Part shown: positions 33,019 to 42,600 of the stretch, piece by piece
How the letters are laid out: each line of letters begins with the position of its first letter
Position numbering within the stretch: position 1 is the stretch's first letter
Source: Nocardia wallacei
GTDB taxonomy: Bacteria; Actinomycetota; Actinomycetes; Mycobacteriales; Mycobacteriaceae
Reading direction: 5' to 3'
DNA length: 64,000 nt
Assembly (NCBI RefSeq): GCF_014466955.1
Contig: NZ_AP023396.1
Coordinates: 1,860,001 to 1,924,000 of the forward strand
Translations under genes and position numbers: made by a program
The notes under the pieces: model-generated
Databases searched by the model: none
Told to the model about the DNA's origin: nothing
Seen by the model: only the letters and a program-made list of their open reading frames with translations

Positions 33019-33024
33019 ATAATA
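33019..33024 (-). promoter_or_regulatory. -10 element of the GlxA-type gene, leaderless start
   Basis: TATTAT on the minus strand ends 6 nt before the ATG at 33012. Transcription would therefore begin at or next to the start codon. The lack of a Shine-Dalgarno supports a leaderless mRNA, which is common in actinobacteria. The -35 is not clear. Confidence 0.4.
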
Positions 33025-33136
33025 CAGAACGGAGTTGTTCGAGCCAGCGATTCCGCAGCAATCGGTCATTCGCATGTCGATATCCAATCGGTGGAATAAC
33101 CGGGTCGAGCACCATATCAGCACAGTTGATCCCGGT

Positions 33137-33320
33137 GATACCGGCGATTTCGCCGATGCGAACTACCCGCTCGAGGATCAGGGTTGCAACCTAGGAATAC
33201 GTGAGAGTATCGAAGCGGGCTGCCGAGGTCCTGTCAGCGAGTGGCGGGGTGTCGGTAAGCCAAACCACGCTCGCGCGTAGTAGCCACCGCAATCACCGGA
33301 TCGGTGAAATCGCCGGTATC
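33137..33320. repeat. 21-nt inverted repeat in the divergent control region
   Basis: GATACCGGCGATTTCGCCGAT at 33137-33157 is mirrored by its reverse complement at 33300-33320 with 20 of 21 positions matching, about 140 nt apart. Both lie between the GlxA gene and the operon at 33614. They could be paired operator sites or the ends of a small decayed insertion. The rest of the 33013-33613 gap shows no gene. Confidence 0.5.
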
Positions 33321-33613
33321 GCGTCACCGATTCCTGTCAACGGGCGCAATCAGCTGCCACACCGCCGTCTGCCTGCAGCTGTCGGTCTGCCGTTCCGACA
33401 CGCGTTTACCGGGCTGGCGGCAACTGGCGATTTTCGTCTTTCACAGGGGCACTCGGTTCGGCCATCATCACGGCGATAGGACTGGGTCTGCCGAGTGCTG
33501 GGGGTCGGATTGTTCGGAGTGCGGTGCGTGCCGTTCGCTGCTCGAGGCTCCGGTCGTCGGAGATGGCGAACCGTGTCCCCGTGCCGTGAGCTTTCGGGCC
33601 GGGGGAGGGGGTG

Positions 33614-35014
33614 GTGAGATCGGTGGGATCGGCAGAGGTCGACGCGGCGGAGCTGATCGAGGAGATCGCGCAGGCCTTGCGTGCGGCCGCACCGGCGGGC
33701 TGGCGGCGTCTGGATGCCTCGTTCGCGGTGACGGTCGTCTGTGAGGCCGCGTCGCTGGTGGTGAACGACGGTACGCGGGCGGCTCGGTATCAGGTTCCGG
33801 ACGCGGTGTGGGGTGCGGTCCGTCGGCATCGCGAGGTGTCGGCTCGCAGCGGAGACGGTCCCTGGTGGCGCCTGCTCGTACAGGTGGATGCGGCCGGTGT
33901 CGAAGCGGTGTGTGACCGTGGTGAGGAGCCGTTCCCGGGGGAGCAGTTGTTCACGCCGGAGGCGTACCTCGCCGATGTCGAGGCTCACCCCCGCAGCCGG
34001 CTTCCGGTGTGGTTGGCGGCATATATCAGACGTGAGGACGCATTGTCGCGGCCCCCGCGGCGCGCCGCGGACGACGCGCGGGCGGATCGGGTTGCCGGTG
34101 TGCGGGCGGTGCCGGTAGCGGACGAACTGCCGGGGTTGACGGAATTGTGGGCGCGGTGGGCGGTGCTGTCGGCGGCGTTCGTGGCGGCGGGGTCGAAGCG
34201 GGGCCCGCGGGTGTGCCCCTCGGTGGGAGTGTTCGAAGGTGCGGGGCGTAGCGGTTCGACGCTGGCGCTCTTGCCCGGCGGCCGGGCGGTGCTGTCCGGT
34301 GGTGTGTGGAACGCGCCCGTGCTGGACGCGATCTACAACGACGGTGCCGTGGCGCCCCGGTTCTTCGCGGGCGCACCGTCGTGGGTGGCCGATCCGGTCC
34401 TCAATGCGCGGGTGGCGACGGGGTCGTTGTCGTTTTGCTACTGGTGGGAAGCCGGCCGGTGGTATCGAGGCGAGTCTGCTCCGATGTCGGAGTGCGCACC
34501 GGCGATGCCCGCGGTGTGGACGGCCGAGACTGTGGTGGGCGTCGTCACCGATGTGATGAATGCCGCGCGGGGTGCGGCGCCGGGAGCGATCGAGTTACTG
34601 GTTTCCGCCGCGCAGACCGGGGTGGTGACCCGCGAGACGATACGGACCGTCTTCGGTGACAGCGACGAACTCGACCTCGATGCCGCGTTCTTCCAGTTCG
34701 TCGTCGCGGGTTTGGCTGCGGTCGACACCGGTTTCCTGCCCGAGGCGGACGCGGTCGCCTTGGTGCGGGATCACATTCGTCGCGAGGGCTTCGATACGGC
34801 GGGGTTCTCGCTGTCGACGTTGACGGCCGACCGGCTCAGCGTCGGGTGGATGGTGCATTCGCCGGTGCGCGATGACGAGTTCGCGCTGGATCGTGCGGTT
34901 TTCTATGTCGCCGATGACGGTGTGGTGGAGCAGTCGACCGAGTCGGTGTCGACCTCGGAGTACTCGCTTGCTTTCGAGCAGCGGTTCTGGCTTCGCCGTG
35001 ACGACCGATTCTGA
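33614..35014 (+). CDS. YezG-like immunity- or chaperone-type protein
   Basis: A 466-residue protein. Two tandem GTG codons (33611 and 33614) follow GGGGAGGGG; 33614 gives the better spacing. The first 150 residues (ELIEEIAQALRAAAPAGW, VVNDGTRAARY, PGEQLFTPEAYLADVEAHPR, LPVWLAAYI) resemble YezG/DUF600-type immunity proteins. The middle (about 175-310) is a second alpha/beta unit (LTELWARWAVLSAAFVAAG, GRAVLSGGVWNAPVLDAIY). The end (about 330-465) holds another domain finishing SLAFEQRFWLRR. It lies 15 nt before the second WXG100-like gene and begins the operon for the giant protein. It may protect the producer or escort the proteins to secretion. Function is inferred. Confidence 0.6.
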   Translation: MRSVGSAEVDAAELIEEIAQALRAAAPAGWRRLDASFAVTVVCEAASLVVNDGTRAARYQVPDAVWGAVRRHREVSARSGDGPWWRLLVQVDAAGVEAVCDRGEEPFPGEQLFTPEAYLADVEAHPRSRLPVWLAAYIRREDALSRPPRRAADDARADRVAGVRAVPVADELPGLTELWARWAVLSAAFVAAGSKRGPRVCPSVGVFEGAGRSGSTLALLPGGRAVLSGGVWNAPVLDAIYNDGAVAPRFFAGAPSWVADPVLNARVATGSLSFCYWWEAGRWYRGESAPMSECAPAMPAVWTAETVVGVVTDVMNAARGAAPGAIELLVSAAQTGVVTRETIRTVFGDSDELDLDAAFFQFVVAGLAAVDTGFLPEADAVALVRDHIRREGFDTAGFSLSTLTADRLSVGWMVHSPVRDDEFALDRAVFYVADDGVVEQSTESVSTSEYSLAFEQRFWLRRDDRF

Positions 35015-35029
35015 TCGGGAAGTGGTGCG

Positions 35030-36640
35030 ATGGTGGACAGGGAATTCCGTTTCGATCCGGACGTTTTCCTGCGGCACGGTGCGCGCTTGGCGGATCTCGG
35101 TGACCGTATCGGCCTGACCTACATCGGACTGCGGGACGACCTCACCCAGGTAGAGGGGTGTTGGGGGGACGACGACTTGGGCCGGGCCTTCGCGGAGAGT
35201 TTCGACCCGCACGCCGCGCAGCTGCTCACCAATCTGAGCGCGATGGAGGAAAGTCTGCGCCGGACAGCCGATGGGATCGTCGACGCCGCTCGCGCCGTCG
35301 AAGCCGAGGACCAGAACAGCGCTGTTCGGATCACCGGGGCGGCGAGCGCGCCTATCGGTCCGAATCCGGGTCACGCCGCCGGTACGCCGCAGTCGGCACG
35401 GGGCGTGTCTGCCTCGACGCCGGATCCGGTTGTGTCAGCCGATCCGGCGTCCGTGCTCGGGCAATCGCAGTCGGCGGCGGTCGATCCCGGATCGTCTGCC
35501 AAGACGCCGCTTGCCGGTCCCACCGGCCGATCTGCACGAGCCGAGCAACCACGTCCGGAGACGGCAGCGGGTATCCCCGAAGAGAACGGAGGCCCTGGAG
35601 ACAACGCTTGGGACGGACAGTCCGCGTCACCTGGACTCCCTCCCACGGGGTCCGGACCACCCGCGCCGGCGAGCCGACCGGGTGGTGGCTCCGAACGCCC
35701 CTCGCCCCCGATCTCGACGGTGTCGTCTACAGCCGCCGAGAGACCGCGCGCGGTCCGTGGGCAGGATGCTCTCCCCTCCGGGGATCCCCGTCGTGCGGTC
35801 AGCGCGGGACGACCGGGTACGCCGTGGACCAGGGCGCCACTCATCGCTTCCGGCGGGTCTGCGGCCGATGCGTCCGGTCCTGCGTCCGGCGCGCCGCCGC
35901 AATCGCCGAGGCCCGGCGAGCCGCGACCCCGGGAACGCGATCGAGAGCGTTCCGCCGCGCCGCCGGCCGGCCGGCCTGGTATGTCGGCGGTACTGGGGTG
36001 GCTGGCCCGGACGTTGGCCGAGCGGCACGGTGTGCAGGTCGTCGGCTTCGACCTTCCCGGTCTGGATGAGACGGCGGTGCGCCAGTTCGCGGCGGCCGTT
36101 GATCGCGTGCTCACCGATTATCCGGCGATCGTGCTCGACGTGGTCGGCGTAGCGGACCTCGGCGATGACGCCCCGGTTGTGCGGTGGGCCGGTGAATTGC
36201 CTGCCGCCGCAATATCGACCGTGCGGTCGATCATGCTGGATCAGCGGGTGGCCCGGGAACCGGGCCGGGTTGCCGACCTGTACGCCGCCGATCCGCTGGT
36301 GACCGGTGATCCGGTGATCTACGTGGCAACGGTGCGCGAACTCGGCCTGGCGTTCGATGCGGCGGGCGGCGGTGTCGTACGGAAGAATGCCCAGCGTCTC
36401 TTGATCGCCGCGTATCTGCGTGTGGTCACAGGACAGCACACGACGCTCGGCGAGGTGGTGCGTGGGTACCGGTGTTGGCGTGCCGAGTTGATCGGAAGTG
36501 CCGGTTACACAGCGGGTTTCGAGCCGGGCCGTGCTGTGAGCACCGCGTTTGCCGAGGTCGTGCTGCGTGGTCCCGAGGCATGTGCGCCGGCGAGAATACT
36601 GCATACGGCATTGGTCGGTGCGGTATCCGAGCGGGAGTAG
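35030..36640 (+). CDS. Second WXG100-like protein with pseudo-zincin domain
   Basis: A 536-residue paralogue of the protein at 29770. The N-terminal helical domain has VEGCWGDDDLGRAFAESF near residue 43, the same Trp-Gly turn. A Pro/Ser/Thr linker (about 105-315) with GTPWTRAPL follows. The C-terminal domain (about 320-530) starts WLARTLAERHGVQVVGFDLP, parallel to RLARELAERHGVRAFGFELP in the paralogue. At the position of the zincin HExxH it has VRELGLAFD: the Glu is kept but both His are lost, and AVSTAFAEVVL stands where the third ligand should be. It lies 9 nt before the giant gene, so the two are almost certainly co-expressed and may form an export complex. Confidence 0.75.
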   Translation: MVDREFRFDPDVFLRHGARLADLGDRIGLTYIGLRDDLTQVEGCWGDDDLGRAFAESFDPHAAQLLTNLSAMEESLRRTADGIVDAARAVEAEDQNSAVRITGAASAPIGPNPGHAAGTPQSARGVSASTPDPVVSADPASVLGQSQSAAVDPGSSAKTPLAGPTGRSARAEQPRPETAAGIPEENGGPGDNAWDGQSASPGLPPTGSGPPAPASRPGGGSERPSPPISTVSSTAAERPRAVRGQDALPSGDPRRAVSAGRPGTPWTRAPLIASGGSAADASGPASGAPPQSPRPGEPRPRERDRERSAAPPAGRPGMSAVLGWLARTLAERHGVQVVGFDLPGLDETAVRQFAAAVDRVLTDYPAIVLDVVGVADLGDDAPVVRWAGELPAAAISTVRSIMLDQRVAREPGRVADLYAADPLVTGDPVIYVATVRELGLAFDAAGGGVVRKNAQRLLIAAYLRVVTGQHTTLGEVVRGYRCWRAELIGSAGYTAGFEPGRAVSTAFAEVVLRGPEACAPARILHTALVGAVSERE

Positions 36641-36649
36641 TCGACGCTG

Positions 36650-39600
36650 GTGGACGACTTCTCGCCTACCCCGGTAGTGCTGGCGCGCGAGCTGTATGAG
36701 CAGGCAGTGGAGCTTCTTCCGGCTCCGGTGCGGTGGCTGGTGGAGATGGTGGTGTTCGGGGGTGATCTGCCGCGCGCGGACGTGTCACGGATGCGGTGGA
36801 TGGCGGCGCGGTTGCGGGAGAAGGCGGCGTCGCTGAACGAGTACGCCGAGGAGGCGAGAAGCCTTGGGGTGGAGCAGGATACGGTGGGCGTGCTCGGCGA
36901 TAAGGTACGCGAGATGCTGCGTCTGCACGACAAGGGCGCGGTCCGGCTGCACGACGAGGCACTGATCTTGGCCGATCAGGCGGACGGGGCGGCGAATGAG
37001 GCGGAGAAGACGCTGTGTGTGATGTTCGCATTCGGCGTCCAGTTGGTGTGGCAGATCTACCGGACGCTGGCGGTGGCGGCGGCAGCCGGTCCCGCCGGCC
37101 AGGTCGCGGCGGCGTCGACTGTGGAGTCCATGCTGGTCAAGGGCCGCGCCGAGGCCGAGATGATGCGTACGGGCCTGAAGCAAGGTTTCGCGTGGCACGC
37201 GGCGAACGCGGTGGCCCGGGTGACGGGTCTGGGACCGCTGCAACTTGCTGTCGTGGTGGGGAAATCGGCGGTGTTCCCTGCGGCCGTCGATGGGGGCGTG
37301 CAATTGCTGCAGTGGGCGCAGGGACGCCGCGAAATGTCTTTGATCGGCGCCAACGGGGAGAATCCGAACGGGTTCGACCTGGCTTCGATCGCCGCTATGG
37401 GCGCGGGCGGTGCTGGTGGTGCGGTCGGTGGCGCGGTGGCTGGGCAGGTCGCGTCCAAGGTGTTTCCTCGGGTGGAGTCCAGCCGGTGGCTGCTGGGGCT
37501 GGTCCACGGGACTGCCGGCGCGGTGGCGGGCTTGGGTGCGGCGGCGTTGGTTACCGGATGGCCGCAAGATTTCGATCAGATGCTCGCGGAGTTGCTCAAC
37601 GGTGCGGCCGGCGGAGCGATGGCCGCCCATGGCAGTGTCCGCGCCCGATCCGATGCAGTGGCGTCAGCGGTGATCGACGGCAGCGGCCGCTTCAGGCCGC
37701 CAGACGTGTCTGTCGGCGGGCGTGCTGAGAACACCGGCCGCGGTGTGGGTCCAGGTGCGCGCGGCCACTTGATGGCAGATGCCAGCTCGGGCGGTAATGG
37801 CCGGTCAGCGGCCGGGCTCGCTACACACGGGCAACCTGAGGGCATCGAATCGAGAGGTGCGACCGGGCATTACGAATTGTCGGAGTCGACCGTCCAGAGT
37901 GGGGTGCGTGAGGCGATTGCTTCCAATGTCGTGCGGTCGGGGGTGCAGGAGAACCGGGCTGCGGTAGCGGAGAGTGGTTCGGCCGGTGCCGCGTCCTCGG
38001 TGGTGAACGGGCGTGAGGCGAAGTTGCGGGCCGAGTTGGCCGATCGGGTGGCTGTCGATGATCAGCGGGTGGTGGATGCTCGCAAGCAGCTGGATCGGGC
38101 GTTGGCGGCGGTGGAAGAGGGGCGCACAGCCCTCGAGTCGGAGATCGCGAGTCGTGACGTAGCGGCCGCGCGGGCCGCGCACGACGCTGCGGTGAGCGAG
38201 GCGGTCGAGGAACGCTTCGAAGCGCGGAAGGCGGAGGAGGAGGCCGCGATCGCGGCGGCCGATGAGCAGCGGTCGCGGGTGGAGGCGGAGACCGGTGAGC
38301 GCATGCGGGCGGGTCGTGAGGCGCTGGCGGCGGCGCGTGCGCAGTGGTCGGAGAGTCGTGATGCGCATGAGGCGGCGGTGACTGTCTACGAGGCGAGTGT
38401 GCGTGGCCATGTGGAGGAGAGCATCGGGTCGGTTCAGGAGCGGGTCGACGTGGCGGGGGCCGCCCTGGCGCGGCGAGAACAGGAGTATCGCGATTACATC
38501 CGGAGCGCGGAGCCGGAGGCCGCGCACCTCGCTGGTTTGCAGCGCGGCGTCGACCGGGCCAGGGATCGGTTGCGGGGGGCGATGGCGGAGCGGGAGGCAT
38601 TGTTGCGGGCGCTGCCGGGTGAGCATGCCACCGAGCTGAAAGCGGCCGAGTCCGCCCGTAACGAAATCGTATCGCGTTGGAGCAGAAGGGCTTTCCGGTC
38701 CGAGGTGGCCGTGCGGGAGCAGTACTGGCGCCGGGCGCTGGCCGAGCACGACGAGGTGGCGAAGGCGAAGCTGCGGGCAGCCGAGGGTGAGCTGCAGCGA
38801 TGCACGCAGACATACCGGACGGCGCGCGATAGCCTCATGTCGGACGGGGTGCGGGCGATCGACGAGCGGTTCCGGGCAGCGGCGGAGGCGGGCAGGGCGG
38901 ATATCGCGGCGTATGAGGCAGGGGTGGCCGATCGTGATGCGGCGTTCCGTGCCGCGTCGGACAAGCGGCTGCGGGCGATGATGGCGACCGATGAGCTGGC
39001 CACCGAATACTACGAGGAGATGCTGTACGAGGGGGATGCTTCGGATTCGGTGGCGGTTCCGGCATCGCCGGACGCACTGCTGAAGGGGATCACTGAAGGA
39101 ACCCGCGCGGAGCGTTATCTCGCCATGCGGAAGTGGGCCGAATTGACCACCGGTAAGGACATGCGGGTGACGCAGCGTATCGCGTGGGGGCTGGAGCTGG
39201 CGGATATGAAGACCGGTGAGGGAAAGACGCTGCTGACCACCGTGAAGACCATCGACGACGCGATTCAGCACGGTGTCGCGTATGTGTGGACCAGCAGTGA
39301 TTCGCTGGTGTTGGAAACGATCGCGTCGGTGGAGCAGGTCACCAGGTCCGAGCACGGGGATCTGCCGGTGGATACCTACCGGCTGGCGGAGATGAGTCAG
39401 GACGGTGACTTTCCGGAAGCGGCTCCGGGGCGCGGGCAGATGTTCGTCGGCACACCGGAGAACGCCGAGTTCCTGGTGCTGCGCCGGGGCAAGGCGTTCC
39501 TCGATCGCCTCCGCGAGGGAGGTGCGTCGGACGAAGAGATCACGGGCCTTCGGGAGAGGTTGTTCCCCAGGCTCAAGGAGCATCGGCTGCCCCTCGACGC

Positions 39601-42600
39601 GATCAAGGAAGCGCTCGACGAAGCCGCGGAGCAGCACGGTCTGGACGCCGAGTTCGAGCCGCTGCCCGGTGGGCGCGGGGCGAAGGTGCACACGATCGAT
39701 GAGATGGACACGGTGGTCGACGGCCGTGAGGCGGTGCTGTCGCCCGGCGCCAGTGGGAACGAGGACCCCGAGGTGGTCGCGCGGCTGGAGGAGGTCTGGC
39801 AGCGGTTCAAGGCCGCGCAGCGGCTGCCCGGTGGGTTGACCGCGGCCGATTTCGGCAGGCCCGACGGCACGCGCGGGTTCTGGCGGGCGACGTTGAGTCC
39901 GGAGGCTATCGCGAAGCTCAACCGAGTGCCCGGGAAAGAGGTAACCGCGGCCGACGCCGAGATGTATACCAGTGCCGCGTTGGCCGAGTGGGCGCGTGTC
40001 AGAAATAGCGACTACATCGAAGGCCGCGGCGACATCGATCCGCATGGGGCCGAGCCGGTCGGCGGCGAGACCGTTGGCAGCGACTCCGTCCAAGGCCCTG
40101 GTGACGCGACTTCCGGGAGCGGGGGAAAGGTCCTGCTGATTGCGTCGGACACCAACGATCAGTTGCAGGCGAATCGGGAGGAGGGGACCGAGACCCGGAC
40201 GCAGGGTTTGGTAGGCCAGTTCATGGACCTCAAGGAAGGGGTGCCGGTGCGGGCCAACCTGCCGGAGGAGGCCTTGTACATCTCGGTGGATCAGCTGATC
40301 GGCAGCAGTTATCTGGGGCGGCCGACGGGATACTCCGGCACGCTCAAGATCGTGGAGGCCGAACTCTACGACCGTTACGGTATCGCGGGAGTCCCGGAGA
40401 ATCCGCCCTACTACGTCTCGCAGCTGGAACGGCACTACCCGCTCAACGACGAGGCCCGGCATCACAAGCTCGCGCAGATGGGCCGTGACGTGGTCGGGGA
40501 GCTGAGATTGACGCCGGTCTTCGATGAGAACGGTGTGCTGGTCGGGGTGGAGCAGCACGGCCGTCCGCAGCTCAACGAGCATATGGACAACAGGAACATC
40601 CGTGGTGACGACGTTCGCGAAGACGAGAACGGCAACCGGATTCGGCTGCACGGGTGGCGCGACAAGTTCGACCACGAGAAGGGCCTGGTCGACTGGGTCG
40701 ACCAGATCACCCACGACCATGTGCAGGCGTTGTCGCGGGCGTATCCGCTGCTCGACGCGTGTGAGCGTGCCGGTGCTCCCGCCGGTGAGGTGGCGGCGTT
40801 GCGGCAGCGGATCGCGCAGGCACCGCCGGTCGAGGTGATCCGCTCCATGCTCGACGCGGCCGCCGCGCACTACGGAGTCGAGGTGCGCTTCGATTCGGTG
40901 GACGGTCTACCGGTCGCCGACGGGATCGGGCTCGAGTATCTGGTTCTCGACGCCCGTACGTCCGATGAGCACGGCACCGGTGAGGCGGCCAAGCGGTGGG
41001 CGAACGATCGGATCAAGAACGCATGGGGGGCGCCGGGCACCGTCGCGTTCGTCAACAAGGAGTATCTGCGCGGCACCGACTGGGAGCCCACGCCGGAATC
41101 CATCGCGCTGGGCGGGACCCTGGCCCGGATGGATGGTGGGCCGTCTCGGGGGCAACGGGCGTTCGAGCAGGGCGTGGGCCGCGCATCCCGCGGCGGTACG
41201 AGCACCGACCGCGCAGCAGGCGGCACACCGGGCACCTTCATGCAATATCTCTCCCCGGAGGATTTTCACGGCACCGTCGCCAACCACGGCGTCACCGAGC
41301 AGGTCGTCATGTTCACCGACGCCGTCACCGCCCAACGCGCGGCGGCCGCCGAGCACGCGGTCCACAACACCGCCGACAGCCGCGCCGCGCTCGACCGGGC
41401 AGACCGGGCCGTCGCAGCCGCCGAGCGCGTCCTGCGCGAGCACGCGGCACCGGCCCAGATGCGCGCGGTCGAACACCACCTGCTGGCCACCGGCCGCACC
41501 CAGCACGCGCACACCCCTCCGGCCGCGGCCGCTGCTCCCCACGCTGTCGCCCCTGACCAGGCCAACGCCTCTCCCTACGCTGTCGTCCCTGGCCAGGCCA
41601 ACGCCTCTCCCTACGCTGTCGTCCCTGGCCAGACCAACGACTCTCCCCACGTCGTCGCCCCTGGCCGAACCAACGCCTTTGCTCAGGCTGTCGCCCCTGG
41701 CCAAGACGCCGCACTTGTCCCGGTCATGGACGGTGGTTTCGCTCCCGAACCGGTGCGTTCCGCCCTGCCCGCAGCCGGATCGCACAGCGCCAATAGCTTT
41801 GTCGGCCCGCAACATCCGGCCGAGCGATTCGCCCGTCTGGCGGGCTGGCTGAGGATCCCCGCAGCGATCCCGGGTGCGATCGCGGCCCCGCTCGACGACG
41901 AGGACGATGACCTGCCGGACCGGTCGCAGCCGGACACCTCGGCGGCCGTGCAGGCTCTAAACCGACTGCACGCAGGTCTACCGCCTGCAGCCACGGAAAC
42001 GCTGAACCAGCACCTCGACCACCCCGCACCCGCAGCGGTGGTCCACGACCCGACTCTGTCCGACAAACAAGCGCTGCACCAGCTCGAAGACCGGCGCGAC
42101 CGGCTGTCGGGCGAACTCGGCCTGCGGCCCGGGCAGGTCGCGGGCGCGGAAGGAATCCGCCTGGTCGGCGACATGATGGAGCGAGCCCGCCAGGAACTCT
42201 CCGAAGCGCTGGCGACACTGCCCCGCCCGCCCGCCGAGGTCGATGTCGGCATCGCCCGCGCCGTGATCGCCGACGCCGTCGCACACCTCGCACAGACCAC
42301 CTCCACCGACACCGAGGCGCCGGCCCAGCCCATGGTCGAAGCCGCATCGAAATACCTGGCCCTCACCGCCCTGCTCGACCTGGTCGTCAGCGTGCACCAG
42401 CGAACTCCGAACGGCTGCGTGAACAACGCCGTGACGATGATGCGCGTGCTCTACCCCGACAACCAGCACTCCTACCGCATGCCCGAGCACACACCGCTGG
42501 CGGGCCACGGCAGCGCCGAGGTCCAGTTCGCCTCCGGCGGAGGGGATTTCGCGACATTCGACAGCCTGGACACAGCGGCCGAATCGCTGGCGAACAGACC

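Noticed and set aside
37805..40870. A 1021-residue open frame on the minus strand opposite the giant gene
   Set aside because: Antisense shadow caused by high GC3; the composition is rich in Arg, His and Pro and the coiled-coil and SecA-like coding lies on the plus strand.
41541..41710. A CRISPR-like repeat array
   Set aside because: The 36-nt units are contiguous, without spacers, and in frame with coding sequence.
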